From contig CAILNN010000100.1 in the NCBI GenBank assembly GCA_903835555.1, forward strand, positions 1 to 36,777: a DNA stretch of 36,777 nucleotides. The letters are read 5' to 3'. Below are positions 23,031-31,376 of the stretch, in pieces. The translations under genes and the position numbers were made by a program. This DNA comes from an uncultured Verrucomicrobiota bacterium. Its GTDB lineage: Bacteria; Verrucomicrobiota; Verrucomicrobiia; Limisphaerales; UBA9464. Within the stretch, counting starts at the first letter, position 1. Each line of letters starts with the position of its first letter. The notes beneath the pieces are model-generated. The model was not told where the DNA came from, did no database searches, and saw nothing but the letters and a program-made list of their open reading frames with translations.

Positions 23031-24408
23031 TTTGACCTGAAGTTCGCGGCAGGAAAACCCGAAAGGTGCTACCGAATCCTAGGCGACTTTCTACTTCAAC
23101 ATGGCCGCGATGCGCTTGGCAGATCGCCTTTACGATGGATAATCCGATTCCGACCCCACCGAGTTCCCGACTTCGAGCCCGATCGACTCGGAAAAAACGC
23201 TCAAACAGATGTGGAACTGCCTCATGAGGAATGCCCATACCGGTGTCCTGGACCTCCAGTATGGCGTTCTCGGAATTAGACCGCACAGAGATTGTGATTC
23301 GGCCACCTGAATTCGTGTACTTTATTGCATTATCGCACAGGTTGACCACGATTTGCTTCAGGCGTGCTCTGTCTCCAGAAACCCACGCCCTACCGGGCGT
23401 TTGACAGGTCATGGTGATCTCTTTGTCTTCGGCGAGAAGTTCCATCTGCTCAGCCGTGACCGCTGCCACTTCGGATAGATCAACCGTTTCCCATTCTTCC
23501 TGGGTTTGCCCGAAATCCAGACGTGAGAGGGTCAACAGACTTTCAACAAGGTGACTCAATCTTTGTACCTCTTCAAAGAGCAGCCCGAGGCTCGGCTGAA
23601 GCCAGGGTTCCAATCTTGAGTCTCGAAGCACCTGTTCGAGTTCGCCTTTCAAAATTGTTAGCGGTGTCCGTAGTTCGTGGGAAGCATCAACCTCGAAACG
23701 CTGGTTAAGTTGAAAGGCTTCGTCCAACCGTGAAATCATCTGGTTCAATGTCTCCGTCAGGTGGGCGATCTCATCCCGTTGGCGTGGCACCGGGAGCCGT
23801 TCGCTCAGGCTTTGGGATGTGATTCGCGCCGCCGCCGCGGCAATTGCTTCGACCGGTGCCAACGTCCTTCTGACCAACAGGCAGGCTCCGAGCATGGCCA
23901 TGAGTGCAAAAATGCATGCCACACCCAAGAATAGGGCCATTGACTCATGAATCCTGGAATAGACTGGCTCCAGCGATTCCCCCGCCTGAATCCACTCGCC
24001 TTGTTCCGTACTCACCATCCCGATCACGACCCGCGTCCCATCCGATAATCGTACTTTTTGCACCCCCGTTTGTAAGGCAATGCCAAAACCGTTGAGGGGA
24101 TCAGATGCTGGTCGTGTCGGATAGATCAATGTACCGTCTTTGTCCGTGATTCGAAATAGCCACTCTTTCGATCGGGGTGCAAATCGTAGATCGATCTCTT
24201 CTGAAAGTGTTCGTCCAGTTGGAAACTGGTGCCAGGCCCAAATGGTCTCTGCTATTCGTGCTGCTCGCTGTTGCTGGGTTGACGATAAAGCTCTGATCAA
24301 GGACTCGCTCAATCCAGCATACAGGACAACACCGAGAAATACGAGACCTCCGACAAGCCACGCACCGTACCAAATCAGCAGGCGAAACTTTAGAGACTTT
24401 CCTTTCAT
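23026..24408 (-). CDS. Sensor histidine kinase of a metal/envelope-type two-component system
   Basis: From ATG 24408 the 460-residue protein has TM1 at about 10-30 (FRLLIWYGAWLVGGLVFLGV), a periplasmic sensor of about 130 residues, TM2 near 165-185 and a HAMP segment (RRTLAPVEAIAAAAARI). The phospho-acceptor is H244 in ASHELRTPLTILKGELE. N, G1 and G2 boxes follow (NLCDNAIKYTNSGG, DTGMGIPHEAVPHLF, GVGIGLSIVKAI). It resembles CusS/CopS-type sensors. ATG 24408 overlaps the regulator stop (ATGA). Its TAG stop is shared with the end of the palindromic element. The position ahead of an RND pump suggests it senses the pump's substrate. Confidence 0.93.
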   Translation of the reverse strand: MKGKSLKFRLLIWYGAWLVGGLVFLGVVLYAGLSESLIRALSSTQQQRAARIAETIWAWHQFPTGRTLSEEIDLRFAPRSKEWLFRITDKDGTLIYPTRPASDPLNGFGIALQTGVQKVRLSDGTRVVIGMVSTEQGEWIQAGESLEPVYSRIHESMALFLGVACIFALMAMLGACLLVRRTLAPVEAIAAAAARITSQSLSERLPVPRQRDEIAHLTETLNQMISRLDEAFQLNQRFEVDASHELRTPLTILKGELEQVLRDSRLEPWLQPSLGLLFEEVQRLSHLVESLLTLSRLDFGQTQEEWETVDLSEVAAVTAEQMELLAEDKEITMTCQTPGRAWVSGDRARLKQIVVNLCDNAIKYTNSGGRITISVRSNSENAILEVQDTGMGIPHEAVPHLFERFFRVDRARSRELGGVGIGLSIVKAICQAHRGHVEVESRLGFGSTFRVFLPRTSGQT

Positions 24409-25082
24409 AGGTCGGGAGTCTTCAAGCAATATCCCATTCCTCGAACCGTATGAATTAACTTTACGGATTGACCATCGTCGATTTTCGCCCGTAAATGCCG
24501 TATATAAACATCTACTATGTTCGTTAACCCTTCAAAACTTTCGTCCCAGACCTTTTCCATAATCATGGTTCGGGTGAGCACTCGACCTCGATTCGTGGCG
24601 AGGTATTCCAATAGCCAATACTCTTTGCCCGAAATTGAAATGTTACGTCCGCCACGCCGAACATTTTGGCTTAGGCGGTCGATTTCAAGATCGCCAACTT
24701 TGATCAACTGGGACGATGTCGTACGCGGACGCCGCAGCAATGCTCGGATTCGCAATAATAACTCTTCGAAGTCGAACGGCTTGGTTATATAGTCGTCTGC
24801 TCCGCCATCGAAGTGCAATGCCTTATCACCCATGGCCCTGCGAGCCGTCAATATGATAATCGCCGTTTGAATTCCACGTGCCCGCAGCAATCGAAGCACT
24901 TCTGTCCCGCTTAATACCGGGAGCATGAGGTCGAGAATGATGAGATCATAGGGGACCTCGGTTGCCCGGGTCAGCCCGTCTTCCCCATCCATGGCTACGT
25001 CTAACGCCCAGCCCTCGGCTCGTAACCCTCGCGCAATAAAATTTGCCACTTTAGGCTCATCCTCAATCAGCAACAGTCGCAT
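24405..25082 (-). CDS. OmpR-family response regulator
   Basis: The 225-residue protein has a receiver domain (MRLLLIEDEPKVANFIARGL) with phospho-acceptor D51 in LIILDLMLP and the conserved lysine in DDYITKPFDF. It is followed by a winged-helix DNA-binding domain (ISGKEYWLLEYLATNRGRVL, VWDESFEGLTNIVDVYIRHL, IHTVRGMGYCL). It resembles CusR/CopR regulators. It is first in the minus-strand set regulator, kinase, adaptor, pump, channel, and overlaps the kinase gene by 4 bp. It probably activates its own operon through the repeats just upstream. Confidence 0.94.
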   Translation of the reverse strand: MRLLLIEDEPKVANFIARGLRAEGWALDVAMDGEDGLTRATEVPYDLIILDLMLPVLSGTEVLRLLRARGIQTAIIILTARRAMGDKALHFDGGADDYITKPFDFEELLLRIRALLRRPRTTSSQLIKVGDLEIDRLSQNVRRGGRNISISGKEYWLLEYLATNRGRVLTRTMIMEKVWDESFEGLTNIVDVYIRHLRAKIDDGQSVKLIHTVRGMGYCLKTPDL

Positions 25083-25108
25083 ACCTTGGAATACGGTACT
25101 CTAGTCCT

Positions 25109-25147
25109 ATGAAATGAACATGAACCCGAGATTATTTCATTTTCATG
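25109..25147 (-). promoter_or_regulatory. Candidate regulator box upstream of the two-component operon
   Basis: ATGAAATGAACATGAA (25109-25124) and TTCATTTTCATG (25136-25147) form repeated, inverted TGAA/TTCA half-sites in the 185-bp gap between the response regulator gene and the ClC gene, 27-65 bases upstream of the regulator ATG. OmpR-family regulators bind such spaced half-sites. The rest of the gap (25083-25267) shows nothing else clear. Confidence 0.45.
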
Positions 25148-25267
25148 TAGAAAGTTCGCTGGGCCCCCTGGATTTGTGGTCGGCGTGGCTCGCCAAGCGC
25201 CGAGTCCATTCTTGAGACACGCACATCTGATGTTCAAGACTGCAGGAAGGAAAGGCCCAATCGGTGT

Positions 25268-26992
25268 TCAGGAGTCGCCCGCCGAATTTTCCGCAAACGA
25301 GGCCTCGGTCCGAAGCAGATCGTGTAGGGTCACCAAACCGATTACCTCGCCGTCCTCCCGGTCCAGCACGACGACCATATGAGTGTCGGAGTCGATCAGA
25401 AGAGCTTGTAAATCGGCGACTGTCTGGTTGCGGCGGCAGGTAACTGGGCTCGCTAACCTGGGTTCTCGTTTTCCGATCAGCGCCGTCTCAGCCTCGCTCC
25501 GGGTCATAATGCCGCTCAGCTTCCCAGCCAACAGAACGGGAAACCGTTCGTAAGGTGAGGTCAATGCATCGCGGAGAGCGGCTGGAGAGAGTTCCGCGAG
25601 AATCTTTGGTGAAAAGTTCGCGACGGCAGACACCGATAATTCCCTCCAGCTTTGCAGGTCCCGGGGGGGGCGCACATGCTCCAAACGATGACCGTCCTGC
25701 GCGAGAAGTGCGTCGTAAAAGTTCTCGTGGTTCATCCTTCGTCCAATCGTCTGGCTGACGAGCGCACCCAACATCAAGGCTGGGACCAAAGCGAATTCGT
25801 GGGTCATCTCAAAGACCATGAGAATTCCTGTCACCGGCGCAAAGACGACTGCGCCCAGACAAGCGCTCATTCCGACCACCCCTAGGGCGATTGCGTCTCC
25901 CCGAGGGACATGCCAAACAAGGCCGACTAGACCCGCGATGGCGAGGCCGCTCATCCCACCGAAGAATAGCGTTGGTGAAAAGATTCCGCCACATCCGCCC
26001 ATTCCATAGCAGCACACCGTCGCGATAAACTTGGTCAAGAGCAGGACGACGGCAAGTTGCCACCCAAGATCGCCTCTCAATGCGCTGGAAAGATCGTCAT
26101 AACCCAAACTGAAAACGCCCAAATGTCCGGTTTGCCAGAAAACGCAAACGCCTAGGACCCAAGTGATTAAGGCACCAAAGACCGGGATCAGCCAGGCAGG
26201 AATCCATCGGACACCCTTCATTCGAAGCCTGAGACCCAACGATAGCCGTTGGAAATAGACGCCGACGGTGCCCGCGAATGCAGCGACTAAGGGGGTAAGC
26301 AGGTACGCCCGCCACGAGGGTGACTCCACGCCCTGTAATGAGAACGACGGCTGCTTGCCAATTACGGCGTGAACGACGAATGCCCCGAGAACGGAGGCCA
26401 GAAGAATTGAGCCAAGAAACCGGCTGTTCAGGTCACCGATGATTTCTTCCATCACAAATGTCGTCGCCGCAATGGGCGTATTAAAGGCGGCGGCCAAACC
26501 CGCGGCTGCACCAGCCGCTGCCGGTGCTCGTCGGCGCTGTTTGGCCTCACCAGACCATGCGGCAAGGTTGGAGCCCACAGCCCCCGCAAGTTGGACGCTT
26601 GGGCCCTCGCGTCCAAGGCTGGACCCGCCGCCGACACTCAGAATTCCGGCAACGAACTTGACCCAAATGACCCGGGCAGGAATGGAGCCGAAGTCCTTCC
26701 AGAAGGCGAGCTTCAATTGCGGCACGCCGCTGCCTGCTGCCTCGCGGCAAAACGAGGATAATAGCCAGCCCACTGTCAGCGAAGTACCAACCATCACGGC
26801 AAGACTACCGAACAAGAACATTGCGATGGATTCGTGCGAAAGCCGTTGGATGCCGTTTTGGTAGACCCAACTGATTCCCAACTGAAAAGCCACGGCAGAC
26901 CCGCCCGCTCCCACGCCATAGATGCAGGTCGCTAATATATTCCGCGAACGGGTCGGTAGACTGCGAAAGAGGTACTGGAAGTTCGAATTCAT
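25268..26992 (-). CDS. ClC-family chloride channel/antiporter with C-terminal CBS pair
   Basis: The 574-residue membrane protein has the ClC selectivity motifs: GSGVPQ (CREAAGSGVPQLKLAFW), GREGPSVQL with the gating-type glutamate E129, and a third conserved helix (GLAAAFNTPIAATTFVMEEI). Presence of the glutamate favours gated or proton-coupled transport. From about residue 440 two CBS-like segments follow (LSPAALRDALTSPYERFPVL and VADLQALLIDSDTHMVVVLD), which usually bind nucleotides and regulate transport. The start ATG overlaps the methyltransferase stop by 4 bp (ATGA). Together they form the end of a minus-strand operon reaching back to 29142. Confidence 0.93.
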   Translation of the reverse strand: MNSNFQYLFRSLPTRSRNILATCIYGVGAGGSAVAFQLGISWVYQNGIQRLSHESIAMFLFGSLAVMVGTSLTVGWLLSSFCREAAGSGVPQLKLAFWKDFGSIPARVIWVKFVAGILSVGGGSSLGREGPSVQLAGAVGSNLAAWSGEAKQRRRAPAAAGAAAGLAAAFNTPIAATTFVMEEIIGDLNSRFLGSILLASVLGAFVVHAVIGKQPSFSLQGVESPSWRAYLLTPLVAAFAGTVGVYFQRLSLGLRLRMKGVRWIPAWLIPVFGALITWVLGVCVFWQTGHLGVFSLGYDDLSSALRGDLGWQLAVVLLLTKFIATVCCYGMGGCGGIFSPTLFFGGMSGLAIAGLVGLVWHVPRGDAIALGVVGMSACLGAVVFAPVTGILMVFEMTHEFALVPALMLGALVSQTIGRRMNHENFYDALLAQDGHRLEHVRPPRDLQSWRELSVSAVANFSPKILAELSPAALRDALTSPYERFPVLLAGKLSGIMTRSEAETALIGKREPRLASPVTCRRNQTVADLQALLIDSDTHMVVVLDREDGEVIGLVTLHDLLRTEASFAENSAGDS

Positions 26993-27672
26993 TTAACGCA
27001 CTTGACCCAAAGGTCCGAATGGATCAGACCGAGATTGAAAAAGCGGCGGTTTACGAGTTTAAATCCCTTCGAACGCAAGCAGTTGTCGGGGGGCGTCAGC
27101 CGCTTCGCTGAAAGTCCCGTTGCCGCGCGGAAGCAGGCATACATCGCTCCATGAATTACCTGGGCGCGAAACCGTCGCCAACCCCGGTGCGGGATGCAAA
27201 AGTCACCGAGAAGCCACCGCGCATCCTCTGTCGCGCTACCCCCAACCCTTCCAACTAGGTCGGCGAGCTCCTCTGGACAGAAGCAATCAAGGAAAAAGTG
27301 AGTCACGATAAGATCGAAAACTCGGTCGGTCGGTTTCCATGTCAACGCATCCATTTCCCGGAAATCGACGCGTGAGAGGTCCAATCCCTCCTTTCGAATC
27401 CGACTTATCGCCTGTCGTATCATCATCGGGCTTTTTTCAACAATGGTGACTTCGATTCCTGGTGTATACCGCAAGAGTTCGATCAAAAACCGTCCCGGGC
27501 CCTCGCCCAGAATCAACGCCCGCTGTCGCCCAAACGTTTCGGCCAAGAATGAAGTTCTGCACCGTTGCAATATCCGACCAGCCAAGAGCGCCTCCATTGG
27601 TCGGTACACGGGTGCCAACACGTCGAAACTCACCCGTCGGCCTTCGGTTTGGCTTTTGACCGATGTTTCCAC
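26989..27672 (-). CDS. Class I SAM-dependent methyltransferase
   Basis: The core motif I is RALILGEGPGRFLIELL, followed by an acidic strand end (VTIVEKSPMMIRQAISRI), a motif II-like region (VDFREMDAL) and DLIVTHFFLDCFCPEELADL. A UbiE-like opening VSFDVLAPVYRPMEALLAGR precedes them. The start is probably GTG 27672 (VETSVKSQTEGRRVS). Upstream codons to 27780 are open but arginine-rich and unlike the family. The substrate is unknown. It overlaps ClC by 4 bp downstream and the membrane protein gene by about 43 bp upstream, a tight packing that implies cotranscription. Its link to chloride transport is not obvious. Confidence 0.8.
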   Translation of the reverse strand: METSVKSQTEGRRVSFDVLAPVYRPMEALLAGRILQRCRTSFLAETFGRQRALILGEGPGRFLIELLRYTPGIEVTIVEKSPMMIRQAISRIRKEGLDLSRVDFREMDALTWKPTDRVFDLIVTHFFLDCFCPEELADLVGRVGGSATEDARWLLGDFCIPHRGWRRFRAQVIHGAMYACFRAATGLSAKRLTPPDNCLRSKGFKLVNRRFFNLGLIHSDLWVKCVK

Positions 27673-28016
27673 CAAATTCCGGCTGCCACGCCTCCGGCGC
27701 CGTAAGCAGCAACATCCCAAGGGTCTGACGTTCCACGATGAAGCCAGACCGGACCAATAAACTCGCAGATCGCCGACCACACCAGGAGATGAAGCCCAAT
27801 TTCACACCACGAAGGCACCCCATCTTCGGTCCTAAGTCCCGTTTTCCGCTGCACCCAAAGGACCACCGGTAAAGCCGCTGGAATCAGCAGAAGATCATTG
27901 AACTGGCCGCGCAAAAAAGGGGACGCCACAAGCGGCTTGACCAACCATCGGTTGATTGCATAGCAGGTTGTCGCGGTCAGGAATAATTCGTCGCCAAGAT
28001 AGCGGAACCGTTTCAC
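27630..28016 (-). CDS. Small membrane protein, hypothetical
   Basis: From GTG 28016 this is 128 residues with three to four hydrophobic stretches (GDELFLTATTCYAINRWLVK, FNDLLLIPAALPVVLWVQRK, IGLHLLVWSAICEFIGPVWL, WDVAAYGAGGVAAGIWW) and a basic tail. It resembles uncharacterised inner-membrane proteins with the FNDLLLIP and WDVAAY patterns; no function is known to me. GTG 28016 overlaps the TGA of a short hydrophobic reading frame, which would couple translation. ATG 28088 in the same frame gives a longer N-terminus without hydrophobic character, so it is less likely. The 3' end overlaps the methyltransferase start. Confidence 0.65.
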   Translation of the reverse strand: MKRFRYLGDELFLTATTCYAINRWLVKPLVASPFLRGQFNDLLLIPAALPVVLWVQRKTGLRTEDGVPSWCEIGLHLLVWSAICEFIGPVWLHRGTSDPWDVAAYGAGGVAAGIWWKHRSKAKPKADG

Positions 28017-28066
28017 AGGAGCGCCCACAATATGAATCCCGAACCGACAGCAAGGAGAAATTTCAT
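28013..28066 (-). CDS. Possible 17-residue hydrophobic leader peptide
   Basis: MKFLLAVGSGFILWALL is encoded from ATG 28066, or 21 residues from ATG 28078. It is a single hydrophobic segment and ends in TGA overlapping the downstream GTG (GTGA). It may be a tiny membrane peptide or simply a translated leader that delivers ribosomes to the next start. No strong ribosome binding site precedes it, so it remains uncertain. Confidence 0.28.
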   Translation of the reverse strand: MKFLLAVGSGFILWALL

Positions 28067-28143
28067 GAACGGAATCATTCGGGCACAACTAAACCGGAAA
28101 GTGCATGAAATACAAGCGTTGGGATCGCACCCTGCAACTGGGG

Positions 28144-29142
28144 TTAATATCGCTGCGCCAATATATCTGAAATCAGGGCGGACCGCTCCGCCCATCTCGC
28201 AGCGACTATCGGTACCACAAGAGTCATCGCCACGGCGGAAAAACCAGGTGCGCCGAGGAATTCCTTGAGTGCCCAAAGCACCCAGAGCCCATGAGCCACG
28301 CACGCAGCTGCAAGGACCGAAAGCACCGGAGTTGCTGAGCGGCGGGTCATGAACAGCAATCCCAGCGGCGGTCCGAAGCAGGCAAGCGGCGCTGATGCCA
28401 CCCAAAGTCCCAGTTGGGCCTCTAATCCTCCGTTAGTCGAATCGGTGGCGAGCCCAAGAAAAGCCGACAAAGTCATCAGTAAAACGCACGAAGCAACAGC
28501 AGACCTCAGGCGGACTCGTCGTCGAAAGATCAAAACGAGGTACAGCGGCACAGCCGAACACCCCCCGGCCAAAGGGAAGAGCGCAAGGCCACCGGAGAAT
28601 CCCGCAACAAATTCCCAGATACCGCGCTCCCCGGAATCCCTCGAACCGTCGGCCAAGGCGATCCTACGGCCCCGAAAAAGCAGCAACGCACCGAAACCTG
28701 TCCAGAGCCCTGCTTGGAGGGACAAACCGATCATGGTCGCGCCACCCTTGGCAAACAAGTCAATGCCTAGCGGAGCGCCAACCAAGAAACCGAGGACCGC
28801 CCAACCGACGGCGGGCCAATCGATGCGCGAAGTGCAAAGAAGATATGTTGCAGCGCTGGTCATTCCGACGCTCTGCAGTGCAAACCCGAGCGTTCGTGCG
28901 CCCTCAACGTCCGCGCCGTGATTGAATACTAAATACGAGGCACTTAAGGCCCCGCCGCCGAGTGGTGCCACCGTTCCTGCGATTGACCGAAACCCCAGCC
29001 CGGCCCAAAGCCACCACGGATGTTCCATCCGGGGAATCGCCTGCCCAATCTGAGCCAGCCAAAGTGTAAAAAAGGCCCCGAACCAAGCCTGAAGAGGGGC
29101 GTACGAGCGTGCTGCCCAAGTCGCGGCCAAAGGGCGCTTCAT
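28144..29142 (-). CDS. TauE/SafE-like sulfite/anion exporter family membrane protein
   Basis: From ATG 29142 the 332-residue protein has about eight hydrophobic helices. The first TauE-like segment is IAGTVAPLGGGALSASYLVF and the second is EFVAGFSGGLALFPLAGGCS. Glycine-rich repeats at the start of each half are typical of this permease family, which moves sulfite, sulfoacetate or other small anions. Codons upstream of 29142 to 29259 are open but do not fit the family. It is the first gene of the minus-strand group that ends with ClC; two anion transport genes in one cluster may reflect ion homeostasis. Confidence 0.72.
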   Translation of the reverse strand: MKRPLAATWAARSYAPLQAWFGAFFTLWLAQIGQAIPRMEHPWWLWAGLGFRSIAGTVAPLGGGALSASYLVFNHGADVEGARTLGFALQSVGMTSAATYLLCTSRIDWPAVGWAVLGFLVGAPLGIDLFAKGGATMIGLSLQAGLWTGFGALLLFRGRRIALADGSRDSGERGIWEFVAGFSGGLALFPLAGGCSAVPLYLVLIFRRRVRLRSAVASCVLLMTLSAFLGLATDSTNGGLEAQLGLWVASAPLACFGPPLGLLFMTRRSATPVLSVLAAACVAHGLWVLWALKEFLGAPGFSAVAMTLVVPIVAARWAERSALISDILAQRY

Positions 29143-29259
29143 GTTGTACGGCCTGACGTTCCTGGAACGACTCCAATTCATCATGAACGAAAATCTCCGC
29201 CATGGAAGAAGCCTGCTGGTTATCGTTATCGGTATCTCCACAATGAAGGTGCTGCCCAC

Positions 29260-29625
29260 TCAATCCTTATTCCTACTGTCAATGTGGTCCGTCGTGCAAA
29301 TCCCCGTAGAATCCGATTCCAACAACATTCGACTCAAACGTTCCGCTGCTAGAGACTGCCCCGTTTCTCCCGCGATCGATCTCGTCCTTGCCCGACGCAA
29401 AGAAGAGTCCTCTCCGACTGTATCGGCGTGGTCGGAGTTGGTCCGCGAACCGCTCATGGCCGCCGCAGTTCGATCCCAAAACTCCTGACCGTAGCGCTGG
29501 TGGATTCTATCATCGCCGATGATCGCGAAACGCCGTGACCGCGGGGCAAAATAAAGGAGGACGCCGTTGCGTTCAGGCGTCTGGTGCATCCGGAGCTTGA
29601 CAAATTGTCGCCGCGCCTCGGCCAT
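29260..29625 (-). pseudogene. TPM-domain (YgcG/Psb32-like) protein remnant
   Basis: From ATG 29625 the frame reads EARRQFVKLRMHQTPERNGV, then LLYFAPRSRRFAIIGDDRIH and GQEFWDRTAAAMS. This is the conserved second half of a TPM domain, as in small soluble TLP18.3/Psb32 relatives (R-NGVLIYFAPR, FAIIGD). The first part of the domain is absent upstream. After AAMS the homology breaks up among frames (ERFADQLR appears in another frame), so there are frameshifts as well. It is a decayed gene between the permease and a half copy of the palindromic element. Confidence 0.7.
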
Positions 29626-29749
29626 CAACGGTGCGACTCAACTGCACTAAAATAGGTAAAACACCCCATAGGATGTGATCTTTCCTTCCTCCATACTGAT
29701 TAATCAAGACCCGGGCCATTCTCATCGAGGGAGCATATTGCGACGAAAT

Positions 29750-29826
29750 ACGTGACCGAGCAGCAACGAAGCCACCGCCTGTATTGGCCAGCAGATAGGC
29801 AAATGCATTTTGAAAACACGGCCTAG
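29750..29826 (+). repeat. Half copy of the dispersed palindromic element (copy 3)
   Basis: It matches the right arm of the 22865-23030 element from CGTGACCGAG to ACACGGCCTAG with few differences (GCCACCGCCTGTATTGG here). The left arm is absent. It lies 114 bases before gnd, so it could sit in that gene's promoter region. No supported gene uses its terminal TAG here. Confidence 0.85.
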
Positions 29827-29939
29827 TCGCGGCATCGAAGCACAATCAGGCAATCCATTCAAACCTTGGGATACCCCTGTGCTCCAGCACATCTTGGAAC
29901 AACCGGATCGTAGTTATATGTAGCTCTGAAGGAAAACCG

Positions 29940-31376
29940 ATGACTAATACACAGGCGCTGCAAAAGTGTGAAATCGGCATGGTCGGCTTGGGCGTGATGG
30001 GACGCAACCTCGTGCTGAACATGGCCGACCACGGCTTCCGAGTTGCGGGTTATGACCGGAACCCGGCCCAGATCGCCTCGTTGCGGATGGAAGCAGCCGA
30101 ACGCAGCATCGCCGGCGCGCCGAACGTCTCTGATTTCATCGCACTCCTTCGCCGACCTCGCGCCATCATGATGCTGGTTCCTGCCGGCGCTCCAGTGGAT
30201 TCCGTTATCAAGAATTTGTTGCCGCACTTGGCCACAGGCGATCTTATTATTGATGCGGGGAATTCTTACTTTAAAGACACGGATTTGCGCGCCGTCAACC
30301 TGGCGGCGAAAGGCATTCTCTTTCTTGGCGTGGGCATTTCGGGTGGAGAAAGCGGCGCGCGTCATGGACCGAGCATCATGCCTGGTGGACCGAAGGAGGC
30401 CTACGAGAGCGTCCGTCCGGTCTTTGAAGCGGCCGCTGCGCATGTCGACGGTACTCCGTGCGTGGCCTGGCTTGGCCCTGGTTCAACAGGACATTTCGTG
30501 AAAATGGTCCATAACGGCATCGAATACGGTGTTATGCAGCTTCTCGCCGAGACCTACGACCTGATGAAACGCGGGCTCAGCATGGACGACGATGAACTGC
30601 AAGTGGTCTATGCGTCATGGAACCAAAACGAAGGCAATAGCTATCTTATTGAAATCACCGGCCATATTTTCTCCAAAAAGGACGACAAGACGGGGAAGCG
30701 GCTGATTGACGAGATTCTCGCAGTTGCCAAGCAAAACGGCACAGGCATGTGGACCTCCCAGAGTGCCATGGCGCTTCAGGTGCCGACCCCGAACATTGAT
30801 ATCGCGGTGGCGATGCGGGCAATTTCGGCGGTTGAACGGGAACGCGAACAGGCCAGTGCGCTTTATCAGCGAATCCAACCGCCCTTCAAAGGCGACCGCG
30901 CCGCGTTTGTGACGCATTTGCGCCGGGCGCTTCATGCCGCGATGATCATCACCTACGCGCAGGGGTTTGCGGTCTTGGCGGCGGCTTCTGGCAAATACAA
31001 GTATCACCTTGATCTTGAAGTCGTGGCGCGCATCTGGCGGGGCGGCTGCATCATCCGGGCCGCGTTGCTAGGAGACATTTGTGCTGCCTTTCACGCCCAA
31101 CCCGCGCTGCCAAACATACTGGTGAATTCCAACTTGGCGCGCACGGTTATGGGGCATCAAGACTCTTTGCGCCAATTGGTTTGCCAAGCGGTTGAGTGGG
31201 GGTTGCCGGCGCCGGGTTTCGCGGCGTCTCTGAGTTATCTCGACGCATATAGAAGCCTCTGGCAGCCGGCCAATTTGATCCAGGCCCAGCGCGATTATTT
31301 CGGCGCGCACACCTATGAGCGGAATGATGCCAACGGCGCGTTTCACTCCGAATGGGAGAGTGAGGCAGAAACATGA
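29940..31376 (+). CDS. gnd: 6-phosphogluconate dehydrogenase, decarboxylating
   Basis: The enzyme oxidises 6-phosphogluconate to ribulose 5-phosphate and CO2, making NADPH (or NADH). The 478-residue length is standard for the long form. It has the nucleotide fold MVGLGVMGRNLVLNMADHG at about 14-32, the substrate signature LGVGISGGESGARHGPSIMP, and the catalytic lysine K188 in GHFVKMVHNGIEYGVMQ. The C-terminal domain includes RDYFGAHTYER, used for substrate binding from the partner subunit. A GAAGGA seven bases before ATG 29940 supports the start. The stop overlaps the zwf start by 4 bp, forming an oxidative pentose phosphate operon. Confidence 0.97.
   Translation: MTNTQALQKCEIGMVGLGVMGRNLVLNMADHGFRVAGYDRNPAQIASLRMEAAERSIAGAPNVSDFIALLRRPRAIMMLVPAGAPVDSVIKNLLPHLATGDLIIDAGNSYFKDTDLRAVNLAAKGILFLGVGISGGESGARHGPSIMPGGPKEAYESVRPVFEAAAAHVDGTPCVAWLGPGSTGHFVKMVHNGIEYGVMQLLAETYDLMKRGLSMDDDELQVVYASWNQNEGNSYLIEITGHIFSKKDDKTGKRLIDEILAVAKQNGTGMWTSQSAMALQVPTPNIDIAVAMRAISAVEREREQASALYQRIQPPFKGDRAAFVTHLRRALHAAMIITYAQGFAVLAAASGKYKYHLDLEVVARIWRGGCIIRAALLGDICAAFHAQPALPNILVNSNLARTVMGHQDSLRQLVCQAVEWGLPAPGFAASLSYLDAYRSLWQPANLIQAQRDYFGAHTYERNDANGAFHSEWESEAET

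Noticed and set aside
29143..29259. Upstream extension of the TauE/SafE-like gene containing GSTFIVEIP, similar to a histidine kinase C-terminus
   Set aside because: Only nine residues match and no kinase sequence precedes them. Treated as non-coding or chance.
29859..30443. A 194-codon minus-strand frame
   Set aside because: It lies antisense to gnd, which has complete family motifs.
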